Part shown: positions 8,815-18,184 of the stretch, one piece after another
Layout of the letters: every line of letters begins with the position of its first letter
Position numbering within the stretch: position 1 is the first letter of the stretch
Origin: Alphaproteobacteria bacterium
GTDB lineage: Bacteria > Pseudomonadota > Alphaproteobacteria > Rickettsiales > SXRF01
Length of the DNA: 64,000 bases
Assembly (NCBI GenBank): GCA_025360605.1
Contig: JANYBV010000031.1
Coordinates: forward strand, 129,063-193,062
Direction: 5' to 3'
Made by a program: the position numbers and the translations under genes
The notes under the pieces: generated by a model
The model's database searches: none
Told to the model about the DNA's origin: nothing
Seen by the model: only the letters and a program-made list of their open reading frames with translations

Positions 8815-9585
8815 ATGATTGTTTTATTATCCCCTTCAAAAACATTGGATTATGATACTCTTGCCGTGACCAAGCTGCACAGCCAGCCGGACATGCTCAA
8901 TGATTCCTTGCTGCTGATCAAGACACTGAAAAAATATTCCCCTGCAAAAATTGCCACACTGATGGATCTCAGCGATAAGCTGGCGCACCTGAATTATGAT
9001 CGGTATCAAACCTTTAGCGCACCTTTTACTCCCGATAATGCGCGTCAGGCGCTGCTGGCATTCAAAGGTGACGTTTATGCACCGATGGAGGTGGCGTCCT
9101 ACACTAAGAAGCAGTTCGAATTTGCCCAAGCCCACCTGCGGATTTTGTCGGGGTTATATGGCTTGCTCAAACCGCTCGACCTGATGCAACCCTACCGCCT
9201 CGAGATGGGAACAAGCCTTCCTAATCCGCGTGGAAAAGACCTCTATAAATTTTGGGGAAACCGCATTACAAAGGCCATCAATAATACGATAAAAGATCAT
9301 AAAATTAAAACAGTTATTAATCTTGCCTCAGTGGAATATTTCCACTCGGTGAAGCCGGAATTACTGGATGGGAAGTTGCTGACCATCGCCTTTAAGGAAA
9401 AGGAAAAGCAAAAGAGTGGCTTAAAAGTGATTGGTTTGTTCGCCAAAAAGGCGCGCGGCATGATGGCCAATTTCATCATTAAAAACGGGATCGATGACAG
9501 TGCCGAGCTAAAAGCCTTCACGCAGGACGGCTACAGCTACCAGCGGACCCTCTCAAATGAACAAGAGTGGGTATTTACCCGCTGA
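8815..9585 (+). CDS. yaaA: YaaA family peroxide-stress protein (DUF328)
   Basis: The 256-residue protein matches YaaA/DUF328, which in E. coli lowers free iron and DNA damage under hydrogen peroxide. Family motifs are LLSPSKTLDYD at the start, LSGLYGLLKPLDLMQPYRLEMG near residues 106-127, and NLASVEYF near 175. The C-terminus has ARGMMANFIIKN and a final WVFTR. It ends 9 bases before the convergent PEP-carboxylase-like gene. Cytosolic; the biochemical activity of the family is still loosely defined. Confidence 0.93.
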   Translation: MIVLLSPSKTLDYDTLAVTKLHSQPDMLNDSLLLIKTLKKYSPAKIATLMDLSDKLAHLNYDRYQTFSAPFTPDNARQALLAFKGDVYAPMEVASYTKKQFEFAQAHLRILSGLYGLLKPLDLMQPYRLEMGTSLPNPRGKDLYKFWGNRITKAINNTIKDHKIKTVINLASVEYFHSVKPELLDGKLLTIAFKEKEKQKSGLKVIGLFAKKARGMMANFIIKNGIDDSAELKAFTQDGYSYQRTLSNEQEWVFTR

Positions 9586-9594
9586 CAAGCGCAA

Positions 9595-12500
9595 TTACAC
9601 CGCAGTCTGAACCGATTGTTCGGTTTCCTTGCGGATGGCCCACCACGGACGGCTGAGGGCACGCGGAGCGTTTTCAAAACACTCGTTGCACGCACCCATG
9701 CGGTAATAGATCGGGTCAAATACCTTCGCGTCCGCCTGAATCTCTTTGACGCCGCCACGCAGGTAATGCCCTTCGGTTTTAACTGCTTTATCAAACTCTT
9801 TTGCCAGCGACCGGCGGGCAGGGGTGATATGGGTGAGTGAATCTTCCATCTGCAAACGCAAGGGTGACGGCAGCTTGGCCAGAATCTGTTTCTGGATGTT
9901 TTTGAAATCCATCTCAGGGGCTGGTTTACCCGTGACCCTACTGTGCAATGTCAGCAACACCTGTCCGACTTTCTGCTGTTCCATATCGACCTTGGCGAGC
10001 GAGTAGACGGCCAATGTCCGCTTATCTTCTAAGGAAAGAGCGCCCAGCCAGTCGAGTTCACGTTCCTTAGTGATGGAGCGTGGTTCTTCTTCCGATTGCT
10101 TGGCGGTTTCACGTTTGAAACGTTCAATGATCTCTCCGGCGGCCGTATTGTTTTCTGCCAGTGATGCCATCTCCACTACACCCAGATGTTTTTCACGATC
10201 CTTCAAATAGACTTTACCGTCTTCGACGATGCGTTCTTTGCCCAGATATCTCCATGCGGATTCAAGGTCGGACATGACCACGCCGAAGGTGGCGCGGTTG
10301 ACGACATCCTGTGTTTTGGTATCTTCCCGATACAGTTTTTCCAGCACCGAGATATCTTCGGCACCGCTTAGGATGGCATCGGCGTGCATAAATTTGCTGA
10401 CCCCGAAGAACATGGACGTGCAACTACCCGACACGTTCAGTGCCGCACCAAAACCAATAGCACGCATTTTTTCAACGTCGGCCACCGGCGGGAAGGTGTT
10501 GGTATCGGCTGCGCCTTTGATACGCGCCAGCGGACGGGCGGCATAAGACGTAAGTTTTACAAATTTATCGGCGGAAAAAGCCATCATGGCAGCAAATTCA
10601 GGCGATTTATAGAGTTCCTGATACGAATCCATAGCGGCATCGCAACGGGCACCCGTTTCTGATTTCCATAACTGGTCGGTGGCGGGAAAACCTACCAGAT
10701 TACCAAGGTTGAGCTGGGCAAGCACACCCTGTCGTAATTTATCGGTAGGGATGTTGCCTGGTACATCCGGATCGCCGTGGCCGGTATCTTCGCTGCTTGG
10801 GGTTGCTTTATTGGGAATACCCATCATGCGCTTGACGAAGCGCGAGATTGTGGCAAGTGATTTATGGGCGATGTTATTGGAGGTCTGGCGCATGGAACGG
10901 CCCTGAGTCGTTTCATACGAAGTGGAAACCGGCTGGCTGCGGTGGATGCCGCCGCCGGAACCGGTGTAATCAACCAGCAGTACCGGATTAGGTTTGCCAT
11001 CCGTATCCGTCTGGTTGAGCAATGCCTCACGCAGCTCGGCAATGGCATGCTGGGTGAGTGCTGCACCGGCAGGGCCGGTGGATTTCATGATGTCGCTGCC
11101 AGCGAACATGACCATTTTGGTATGCTTGATTTCGGTGGTTTCATCTCCGTCATTGACCTCAATCCCATAGGCCCTTTTGACATCCGCCACCTTCAGGCGC
11201 TCGTAATCTGGCTCGCCTGTTTTGGTTAGCTTGTTTTTCTCCAGCTTCAGTGCAAGGCTGTCGCTGCTGATAGCCTCCTGATGGGTCTGAAAATGCTTGT
11301 TTTTATACGCATCCATGACGATGTCGTTAATGCGGCTCACCTGTTCACGGTATTCTACCAGTGGCACGATCTCTACGTGTTTGGCGGCATCGGTCGGTTC
11401 TACCAGTTTAAGCAGTGCCAACGCTTCCAGTACATCGGTGGTGTCGCGGCACTCAGCAATCAGGTATTGCGGAATGGCGTCAGGATTATGTGCCGCTAGC
11501 TCCATACCTTTCAAGGTTTCATGGAGGTTGCCCCCACGCTCCCCTTCCTTGGCGGGTTTTTGTGCTTTCATTTCGCGCTGGACGGCATCACGCACCGATT
11601 GCGACTGGTCGTCATGTGCGGCCAGTATATCCATCAGTGTTTCGATGGCCTGCCTGCGGTCGGATGCGGCGGCGCCGAGTGCGGCGGCCACTTCAGGAAT
11701 TTTGATGACTTCCTCCATGACTTCTTCGTGCATTTCGCCATTTTCACGAATCTGTGAACGCAAGGCATAATTACCGAAACAATGCATCTGTGTTACCAGC
11801 ACATCCATCTCACTGAGGATTGGGTGAGCGCCCTGTGAGTTATCTATGAAAGGCGGGAATTTAACCCCTTTGACCGCCATCTTGCGAATGCCTTCCATGG
11901 CTTCGATCATCTCGTCGGCTGAAGTAAACGGTGTTTCAATATCCGTAAAATTCGCTGCGCTGCGCACATGGCGTGCAGCCGCATCCCGTCTGTTATTGTC
12001 ACCAACAGGGCGTTTGGCTACGTAGTTATTGAGGAATTTATCGCCCGTGCTTTCATCGTTTCCGTCAGGCAGATATTCAGGAGAAATACCGGCAATGATT
12101 TTATGGAAAGCCGTTTTTAGTCCAGCTACGGCTGTTTTCAGTGATTCAGGACTGTCTGCCTTGACAGTAGCTTCCATGTCATTGAGCATTTCGGCGATAT
12201 TCACCGCGTATTGCAAAGACATAATGTTACGGTTGCGTTCAATCCCCCATGACAGCCGTGCTTCGGTCATGTCGGGTTTGCTGTCACGGTCGCCTGGCGA
12301 CCATGTGCAAGGGTCCAGCAGGCGCGAGAAATGCCTTAATTCATCGGCTGTCAGTGCGGTGTGGTTGCGCAGGCCGCTACGAGTTGCCGGATCGATTACG
12401 CCCAGCATCATCTGCGGAATGGCGTCGAAGGCCAGTTCTGAAAATTCAATGCTACGCGTGATCTCGTCTTCAATTTTCAGGGCCTTGGTCACAGGCTTCA

Positions 12501-13095
12501 TTTCGGTAAACAAATCCATCAGGCGCTTTTTCAACCAGCCTTGTTCTTCAAAATCCAGACTACCTGATCCGCTGGCAACTTTGGTGAATAAGGTGGGGCG
12601 CTCTTCAATAGCATGGTGGAGCTTGATTTCCGCTTCGATGGCACCTGAGTCCAGCATTTCCGTAGGGTGGGGAGTCTGAACGATCCCCTTTTTGTACAGC
12701 GGAAGATAGCTCAACACCTTGCGGTAGGAACTCTCGTCTTTCTTATCCTGTGCTGCGAAATAATCGAATATCTCGTTGAAGCCGTTAAAGCGCTTATCAT
12801 ATTCGTTGGTTGCGTTGATGTTGCCTGCCGCGTCATAGGCGCAGCGCGTGACGATTTCACTGAACATGCGCTTCTTGTCTTCATTTTCCCCTTCAAGATC
12901 GCAGATATTAAGCAACGTTTCGGCAAACTTGTCGCCGTCAATAGGAGTGTAGCGGTCGGCGTGGGCTTTTCTTTTGTGCTCTTTCCTCGCCTCCTGATAA
13001 TTTTTGAGAGAAAATTGTCCGGTAGGGGATTCACGGTCTGCCAGTATTTTTTCTTCAAGTGGTGTCAGTGGTCTTGGAGCGGATGTGTCGGCCAT
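9595..13095 (-). CDS. Divergent phosphoenolpyruvate carboxylase-like protein
   Basis: The 1166-residue protein is related to PEP carboxylase but is about 250 residues longer than the usual enzyme. Recognisable landmarks in the right order are QTPHPTEM near residue 140 (the active-site HPTE), VPLVEYREQ near 577 (PLFET region), FAGSDIMKSTGPAG near 665 (family GYSDSxKDxG), GSGGGIHRSQ near 715 (family GRGGxxGRGG), ARPLARIKG near 870 (SRPSKR) and MRAIGFGAALN near 892 (LRAIPWIFAW). The first Arg of the GRGG loop is Ser, the FAW core is lost, and the usual C-terminal QNTG is replaced by QSVQTAV. An AGGGA lies 7 bases before the ATG. Carboxylase activity cannot be assumed. Confidence 0.78.
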   Translation of the reverse strand: MADTSAPRPLTPLEEKILADRESPTGQFSLKNYQEARKEHKRKAHADRYTPIDGDKFAETLLNICDLEGENEDKKRMFSEIVTRCAYDAAGNINATNEYDKRFNGFNEIFDYFAAQDKKDESSYRKVLSYLPLYKKGIVQTPHPTEMLDSGAIEAEIKLHHAIEERPTLFTKVASGSGSLDFEEQGWLKKRLMDLFTEMKPVTKALKIEDEITRSIEFSELAFDAIPQMMLGVIDPATRSGLRNHTALTADELRHFSRLLDPCTWSPGDRDSKPDMTEARLSWGIERNRNIMSLQYAVNIAEMLNDMEATVKADSPESLKTAVAGLKTAFHKIIAGISPEYLPDGNDESTGDKFLNNYVAKRPVGDNNRRDAAARHVRSAANFTDIETPFTSADEMIEAMEGIRKMAVKGVKFPPFIDNSQGAHPILSEMDVLVTQMHCFGNYALRSQIRENGEMHEEVMEEVIKIPEVAAALGAAASDRRQAIETLMDILAAHDDQSQSVRDAVQREMKAQKPAKEGERGGNLHETLKGMELAAHNPDAIPQYLIAECRDTTDVLEALALLKLVEPTDAAKHVEIVPLVEYREQVSRINDIVMDAYKNKHFQTHQEAISSDSLALKLEKNKLTKTGEPDYERLKVADVKRAYGIEVNDGDETTEIKHTKMVMFAGSDIMKSTGPAGAALTQHAIAELREALLNQTDTDGKPNPVLLVDYTGSGGGIHRSQPVSTSYETTQGRSMRQTSNNIAHKSLATISRFVKRMMGIPNKATPSSEDTGHGDPDVPGNIPTDKLRQGVLAQLNLGNLVGFPATDQLWKSETGARCDAAMDSYQELYKSPEFAAMMAFSADKFVKLTSYAARPLARIKGAADTNTFPPVADVEKMRAIGFGAALNVSGSCTSMFFGVSKFMHADAILSGAEDISVLEKLYREDTKTQDVVNRATFGVVMSDLESAWRYLGKERIVEDGKVYLKDREKHLGVVEMASLAENNTAAGEIIERFKRETAKQSEEEPRSITKERELDWLGALSLEDKRTLAVYSLAKVDMEQQKVGQVLLTLHSRVTGKPAPEMDFKNIQKQILAKLPSPLRLQMEDSLTHITPARRSLAKEFDKAVKTEGHYLRGGVKEIQADAKVFDPIYYRMGACNECFENAPRALSRPWWAIRKETEQSVQTAV

Positions 13096-13155
13096 GTGTC
13101 GTCCCTGATATTTTTTTATGAGTCATTACGTTACAATATATCACACCATTACTAA

Positions 13156-13181
13156 TTAACACTAAAGGGAATTAGTGTTAA
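13156..13181. repeat. Perfect 10-bp inverted repeat upstream of the PEPC-like gene
   Basis: TTAACACTAA (13156-13165) and TTAGTGTTAA (13172-13181) form a perfect inverted repeat around a 6-base spacer. It sits in the AT-rich 191-base gap between the TadE-like gene and the PEPC-like gene, about 60 bases before the latter's ATG. On the minus strand it is not followed by a T run, so an operator for the PEPC-like gene fits better than a terminator; on the plus strand GTTTTT follows. A second, smaller hairpin (GTCC-GCAA-GGAC) lies about 80 bases away at about 13263-13274. Confidence 0.5.
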
Positions 13182-13286
13182 GTTTTTATTACAGAATCCT
13201 AACGGGGAAGTTTGTTAATTTAATAAATATCAATAGATTGGTTTATTTTTAGCTGGTTAGTGTCCGCAAGGACTAATCGTTAATTC

Positions 13287-13904
13287 TCAACGTATGGGGC
13301 CGCCGCCGCCGCCCAGCACTGTCAGCAATCCCTGACGTGGTTTGAACACGGATATTTTATAGAGGGTCTGAGGCTTGAAAAAAGGTAGGAAATTGCCGGA
13401 CGAGCTGAGTATTGGCGAATATTGCAGGAATGCTTCGGCTACGATCACATTCTGGTTAGGCTGCACAGGATAATTGGACGGAAGGGTCGCAGGGCCATGC
13501 GCGATGCCGATATGGCTGGCATCGCTGCCCAGTATTTTATACTGCCAGCTGATGCAAGGTACGTTGATTACCGGACATACGGGAATAGGCAATGTTAATA
13601 CGGTCACACTGGCAACGGAAGAAAAGATCACCGTTCCGTTGAAAGTATAGGGCTTCATGATCTGCGGTACGGCCAGTCCAAAACCATTGAGGGTCGCGGG
13701 CGATACCGTGGTGCCCTGCGTGGTGAAGTCGGCCATGGAGCTGGCAAGTTTATCCAGTTTCTGGTTGAGGAGGATAAAATTGGTCAGCTCGACCAGCCCA
13801 ACCAGCATGATTAAAAGCAACGGTAATATGATGGCAAATTCAATCATCGCCACTCCGGCATTACCGATTCTGACAAGGTGTTTTAGCAGGGTTTTTGCTG
13901 ACAT
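13287..13904 (-). CDS. TadE-like pilus-assembly pseudopilin protein
   Basis: The 205-residue protein has the TadE layout: a short basic N-terminus, then GNAGVAMIEFAIILPLLLIMLVG as the single membrane helix near residues 13-36, with the conserved Glu of the pseudopilin motif (MIEFA). The rest is a secreted domain ending in a Gly-rich tail (GGGGGPIR). TadE-type minor pseudopilins help assemble Flp/Tad pili. Its ATG overlaps the stop of the upstream TadE-like gene by one base (TGATG), so the pair is translationally coupled. No other tad genes except a TadG-like one are nearby. Confidence 0.82.
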   Translation of the reverse strand: MSAKTLLKHLVRIGNAGVAMIEFAIILPLLLIMLVGLVELTNFILLNQKLDKLASSMADFTTQGTTVSPATLNGFGLAVPQIMKPYTFNGTVIFSSVASVTVLTLPIPVCPVINVPCISWQYKILGSDASHIGIAHGPATLPSNYPVQPNQNVIVAEAFLQYSPILSSSGNFLPFFKPQTLYKISVFKPRQGLLTVLGGGGGPIR

Positions 13905-14467
13905 CAGAACTGCTCGTTTCTTACGGTCGTGGTGGCGGTAATGTTATAGGTACCACCGCTTCCGATAAAGGCAGACATGAGTGGTGTGAATAATTTCCAC
14001 GGGTACGATACGGTATATACCACTACTGCACCAGCGCCGCCTGCATTGGTTGCGCCCTGATCGATATCAAATACCCCGTTACCGTTGACATCGACAAAAT
14101 TGACCCCCGGAACACCCGGGCAAGGAGCTACAGGAGGGGAAATACAGGGCTCCGGCTGTCCTATGTTGCTGAAACTATTGTAAGAAAGAATAGTAATTTT
14201 CAATAATGCCGGATTGAGGAACCCGCCTGAAAAAGTGTTGACCTGAGTGCGTATGTACGCCTCACGGCTGGTATTGAGTGTGGTGAAACCGGTTTTACCG
14301 ATGCGCGAACCGACATTGGTGGCTCCTTCGAGGGCGGTATTGATAAAAAATATAAGGCCAAGCTCAATAAATCCCATTAAAATCAGAAACAAAGCGGGTG
14401 CTACGACCGCGAACTCGATCATAGCCACACCGTCTTGGTTTGCTTTCAGTGATCGCTTGCGTAGCAT
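13904..14467 (-). CDS. TadE-like pilus-assembly protein
   Basis: The protein is 187 residues from the ATG at 14467, chosen because AGGAG lies 6 bases upstream; a longer reading frame would need a GTG with no ribosome site. After a basic start (MLRKRSLKANQDG) comes a TadE helix with VAMIEFAVVAPALFLILMGF at about residues 14-33, containing the MIEFA motif. A secreted domain follows; it holds a VDVNGNGVFDI segment that looks like a Ca-binding DxNxNGxxD loop. The pair is divergent from the TadG-like gene over a 173-base intergenic region that probably holds both promoters. Confidence 0.82.
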   Translation of the reverse strand: MLRKRSLKANQDGVAMIEFAVVAPALFLILMGFIELGLIFFINTALEGATNVGSRIGKTGFTTLNTSREAYIRTQVNTFSGGFLNPALLKITILSYNSFSNIGQPEPCISPPVAPCPGVPGVNFVDVNGNGVFDIDQGATNAGGAGAVVVYTVSYPWKLFTPLMSAFIGSGGTYNITATTTVRNEQF

Positions 14468-14640
14468 TGGTACTCCTATGGAATAGCGGCTGGCGTAATC
14501 TATCACAGCCTCACATGTATTAGCATAGGGTAAAACACTTAATAAAAAGTAATATTTTCATTTAAAATCGAGTTATTAACGCGAAATTCACTAAAATCCT
14601 GTATCATGTAACATCGGTCTAAAGGACATAAAAACCTCAT

Positions 14641-15948
14641 ATGATATTGAAAAATAAACTTATCAGGACGGAATCGGGCGGGGTTGTCATTCTGGTGGCG
14701 ATCATGTTACCGCTGTTGATGATGATCCTTGGGGTCACGATTGATCTGGGACGGTCCTATGCCGCACGATCCAAGGCGCAGACGGCCTCGGATGCGGCGC
14801 TTCTGGGGGCGGTGTCCACCGCCAGCACGCTGGCGGTGAATACGGAAATGACACGGCTTTTTAATGCCAACTACCCTGCCAATTACATGGGTGGTACGGC
14901 AGTTAACATTGTGGTTACCGCGGTCTCGCAGGGACAATACACCGCGCAGGTGTCCTTTAATGTTCCCACAGTGATCATGAAAATATTTGGTACCACTACC
15001 CAGCAAATTTCCGTGCACTCCACCGTGAATTCCGGATACCAGTTGTCTGCGCCGCAGACGCTGGAGCTGGCACTGGTGTTTGATAATTCGGGCGTTGCCA
15101 ATACCGCTGCCATGCGGTTGGCGGCGAATTCGATGGTCAATATTCTATTCGGGGCCTCCAACACCCTCAGTAACGTCCATGTCAGCATGATTCCTTACGA
15201 TGTGGCGGTGGATGTGGGGAATAATCATGCCACATGGGTGCTGCCTGCATGGCTGGCACGATATAACCAGTTCAGTACATTGGCGGGCGGTGGCAGGGGA
15301 TTCCTTGCCAACCGCAATAATGACGCCCCCCCTGATGCGCTGGTGGATGTGAGTGATGCCGCTCCCACCACGAATACCACAAGGTTCCGCACACCCGTTG
15401 CCTATGGAGCCGGTCTCCCCCTTAATGCGGGGCTTAATCCTGATTATGAGACTACGAATAAACTCGCGCTGATGCAATTCGGCCTGAACAGCAAACCCAA
15501 CCTGCTGAATGCTTTTGCTACCATGCAGCCCACGGGTGGCAACCTGCGTATTGATGTGGGTTTGTTATGGGGATGGCTGAGCCTGTCACCCAACTGGCAG
15601 GGACGGTTTAATCCCGCGCTCCCCGGATTGCCAGCGGCGACGAGTCCAGTGGTGGGAAAGCGGATGGTGCTGGTGGTAACAGGAAAAAATAACGTCTATA
15701 CAGGGCAGGTCAACAAATCGAATGACGATACCACCACCAAGCAAATGTGCGATGCCATCAAGTCACGCAGCATTACACTTTACGTGGTTGCCTATGGGGC
15801 TTCCGGTAGCTACAATTTTAACCTGTTGCAGAATTGCGCCACTGCCACCACCTACTTCTACCCTGCTTCAACAGGGGCGGCACTGGTGAGCGCATTTAAC
15901 TCGATCGCCGATTCTATCCAGTATGATACACTCCGTCTGGTGCAGTGA
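14641..15948 (+). CDS. TadG-like pilus-assembly protein with degenerate von Willebrand A domain
   Basis: The 435-residue protein starts with a TadE/TadG-type membrane helix (ESGGVVILVAIMLPLLMMIL, residues 11-30), then a GVTIDLGRSYAARSKAQTASDAA-like region near 31-55 typical of Flp-assembly TadG. From about residue 140 a vWA-type fold is suggested by LELALVFDNSG and, later, RMVLVVTGKNN. The metal-site motif is degraded: DxSxS reads DNSGV, and the later TDG reads VTG. It may therefore work as a structural surface protein rather than a metal-dependent adhesin. An AAGGA lies about 15 bases upstream, rather far from the ATG. Confidence 0.75.
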   Translation: MILKNKLIRTESGGVVILVAIMLPLLMMILGVTIDLGRSYAARSKAQTASDAALLGAVSTASTLAVNTEMTRLFNANYPANYMGGTAVNIVVTAVSQGQYTAQVSFNVPTVIMKIFGTTTQQISVHSTVNSGYQLSAPQTLELALVFDNSGVANTAAMRLAANSMVNILFGASNTLSNVHVSMIPYDVAVDVGNNHATWVLPAWLARYNQFSTLAGGGRGFLANRNNDAPPDALVDVSDAAPTTNTTRFRTPVAYGAGLPLNAGLNPDYETTNKLALMQFGLNSKPNLLNAFATMQPTGGNLRIDVGLLWGWLSLSPNWQGRFNPALPGLPAATSPVVGKRMVLVVTGKNNVYTGQVNKSNDDTTTKQMCDAIKSRSITLYVVAYGASGSYNFNLLQNCATATTYFYPASTGAALVSAFNSIADSIQYDTLRLVQ

Positions 15949-15955
15949 GCGTGAT

Positions 15956-16636
15956 ATGCCAGACAATGATTCTAGCCCTGTTATCAAACTTCCCTATATC
16001 TCGGTGTTAAATGGGATTCCTTCGGATACGCCTGCATTTGCCCGTGCCCACAAAATTTTGTCCAAAGCGGCAAAGGCAGGATTCCGCTGGCCCAATGCCG
16101 GACTTGTGCTGGACAAAATTACCGAAGAACTCGATGAAGTGAAAAAAGCGGCCGCCGCGCAGGATAAAGCCCATACCGCCGAGGAAATCGGTGATGTGTT
16201 ATCAGCGATTACCACGCTGGTGGTGTTTACGCAGTCCGAACCCATCACGCAACATACGCTACCGGTATTGGAACCGCATGACTCCGACGCATTGTTGGCG
16301 CAGGTGGATGAGGCATTTGCCAAGGTGAAAACCGCCGTGACAGAGAATAACACCGATAATACCAGCGGCGCGGTGCATGAGCTGGCGGCAGCGGTGGTGG
16401 CGTTTGCAAACTATCAGGGTATTGATGCGGAAGCGGCGCTGCAACGTACGAATGATAAATTCGTCTATCGCTTTGATGCGGTGAGCAAAGAACTACATCA
16501 TGAAGGTCTGACCATGGAGACGGGACACCCCAACAGCATTTCACTCGGCAAGGTGATCGGGCGCTGGAACACGTATAAGGATGTACCTGAAAACGCAGAA
16601 ACGCAAGGCAGCAGGCTGGACTATTCGTCCTTGTGA
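15956..16636 (+). CDS. MazG-like nucleotide pyrophosphohydrolase
   Basis: From the ATG at 15956 the protein is 226 residues; an upstream in-frame ATG would overlap the TadG-like gene by 26 bases. It has the two-domain MazG layout. The first half holds the metal-binding EELDEVKKA and [10 protein letters not shown] motifs (EExxE and ExxD) near residues 58-87. The second half keeps the hydrophobic pattern and the tail [19 protein letters not shown] but lacks the acidic EExxE and ExxD residues, so only the first site should be catalytic. MazG removes pyrophosphate from abnormal or excess NTPs. Its 3' end overlaps the convergent argB by 16 bases. Confidence 0.85.
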   Translation: MPDNDSSPVIKLPYISVLNGIPSDTPAFARAHKILSKAAKAGFRWPNAGLVLDKITEELDEVKKAAAAQDKAHTAEEIGDVLSAITTLVVFTQSEPITQHTLPVLEPHDSDALLAQVDEAFAKVKTAVTENNTDNTSGAVHELAAAVVAFANYQGIDAEAALQRTNDKFVYRFDAVSKELHHEGLTMETGHPNSISLGKVIGRWNTYKDVPENAETQGSRLDYSSL

Positions 16637-17532
16637 ATCATCGTGCCGGCACCGTATTTGGTAAAGGTTTCCAGCAACAACACGTGCGGCAGGCGGCCAT
16701 CAAGAATGTGAGCGGCTTCCACGTCGTTTTCAATGGCGTGCATACAGGTTTCAATCTTTGGAATCATGCCACCGGAAATCACACCGTCCTTCACCATTTT
16801 CTGCGCTTCACGGATGGTCAGCGAGCTGACGAGTTCCTTGTTTTTATTCAACACACCCGCTACATCGGTCAGGATCATCAGCTTGGCTGCGGCCAGTGCG
16901 GCAGCGATTGCACCTGCCACCGTATCGGCGTTGATGTTGTAGGTCTCACCGTTGGCACCGATGCCAATGGGTGCGATAACGGGAATTATGTCGGATTCGG
17001 CGAATTCCTGTAACAGCGTTGGGTCAATGCGTACCGGTTCGCCGACGAAACCGAGGTCGAGAATTTTTTCAATGTTGGAATCCGGATCGCGCACACTGCG
17101 GCGCAATTTGCGTGCCTCAATGAGGTGGCCGTCCTTGCCGGACAAACCGACTGCGATGCCTCCGGCAGCATTGATTTCCGAAACAATCTGTTTGTTGATG
17201 GAACCGGACAATACCATTTCCACGATTTCAACGGTGGCGGAATCGGTCACGCGCAACCCGTCAACAAACGAGCTTTGTATTTTTAAACGGTCGAGCATTT
17301 TGCCGATCTGCGGACCGCCGCCATGCACGACAATCGGGTTGATACCCACTTGCTTCAGCATCACGATGTCTTCGGCAAATTTGCGTGCAAGGCTGGCATC
17401 GCCCATGGCGTGGCCGCCGTATTTCACGACAAAGGTTTCATTGGCAAATTTACGCATGTACGGCAGCGCCTCGGACAAGGTGGCGGCCGTTTTAAGCCAT
17501 GCTTCAGGTGTTTCCAGCGGTTTGGTTTTCAT
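16621..17532 (-). CDS. argB: Acetylglutamate kinase
   Basis: The 303-residue enzyme phosphorylates N-acetyl-L-glutamate, the second step of arginine synthesis. It belongs to the amino-acid kinase fold: [11 protein letters not shown] near residue 35 (phosphate Lys and Gly loop), [10 protein letters not shown] near 68, [15 protein letters not shown] near 130-145, and the C-terminal GGMIPKIE with GTMIHKDE at the end. The ATG at 17532, encoding MKTKPLET, is preferred to one 19 codons earlier because the longer form would overlap engB. It is the last gene of the rpmH-to-argB leftward cluster, 16 bases after engB. Confidence 0.95.
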   Translation of the reverse strand: MKTKPLETPEAWLKTAATLSEALPYMRKFANETFVVKYGGHAMGDASLARKFAEDIVMLKQVGINPIVVHGGGPQIGKMLDRLKIQSSFVDGLRVTDSATVEIVEMVLSGSINKQIVSEINAAGGIAVGLSGKDGHLIEARKLRRSVRDPDSNIEKILDLGFVGEPVRIDPTLLQEFAESDIIPVIAPIGIGANGETYNINADTVAGAIAAALAAAKLMILTDVAGVLNKNKELVSSLTIREAQKMVKDGVISGGMIPKIETCMHAIENDVEAAHILDGRLPHVLLLETFTKYGAGTMIHKDE

Positions 17533-17548
17533 CGTCTCGGACTCGTTT

Positions 17549-18184
17549 TTAGATAATGGCGAACGGGATGAGTTGTTCTTGGAGTTCATAGATACCCTCT
17601 TTGCGTAATGAACTTGTGGCTATCACCTCAGGATGGGCGGCCACATGCGCCCCAATCGATTTTGTTGTGGATTCCAGTAATACGCTTAATTCTTTGGCTG
17701 TCAACGCATCGATTTTAGTGAGGATAATCTGGTAATTAACCGAAGAATTATCCAGTAGTGTCATAAATTCATCGTCTTTTTCCATGATGCCGCGGCGTGC
17801 ATCAATCAGCAGGCAGGCGCGCTTGAGCGACGTGCGGCCCAGCAGGTAGCTGCGGATCATCTCGTCCCATTCGCTTTTACGCGCTTTGGAGACTTTCGCA
17901 TAGCCGTACCCCGGCATATCGACCAGCACGAGGTGGTAGCCGAGGGCAAAAAAATTGAGCTGCTTGGTCAACCCCGGATTAGGAGACGTTCTGGCCAGTG
18001 CTTTCTGTCCCACCAGCGCATTGACAAGGCTGGATTTTCCCACGTTCGAGCGCCCGATGAATGCGATCTCTGGTGCGGTGACGGGCGGTAAGGATTCAAC
18101 CGAACCGGCACCGGCGATGAATTCACAATGCTTGGTGAATAGCGGGTGTGGGGTAAAGGTATCTGCCACGGGAGTTATACTCAC
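17549..18184 (-). CDS. engB: Ribosome-biogenesis GTPase EngB/YsxC
   Basis: The 211-residue GTPase has all G motifs: G1 [17 protein letters not shown] near residue 44, G2 with [11 protein letters not shown] near 73, G3 DMPGYGYA near 93, and G4 TKID near 155. EngB assists assembly of the large ribosomal subunit and is usually essential. Its ATG overlaps the yidC stop by 4 bases, so the two are translationally coupled. yidC-engB-argB is a common alphaproteobacterial order. Confidence 0.95.
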   Translation of the reverse strand: MSITPVADTFTPHPLFTKHCEFIAGAGSVESLPPVTAPEIAFIGRSNVGKSSLVNALVGQKALARTSPNPGLTKQLNFFALGYHLVLVDMPGYGYAKVSKARKSEWDEMIRSYLLGRTSLKRACLLIDARRGIMEKDDEFMTLLDNSSVNYQIILTKIDALTAKELSVLLESTTKSIGAHVAAHPEVIATSSLRKEGIYELQEQLIPFAII

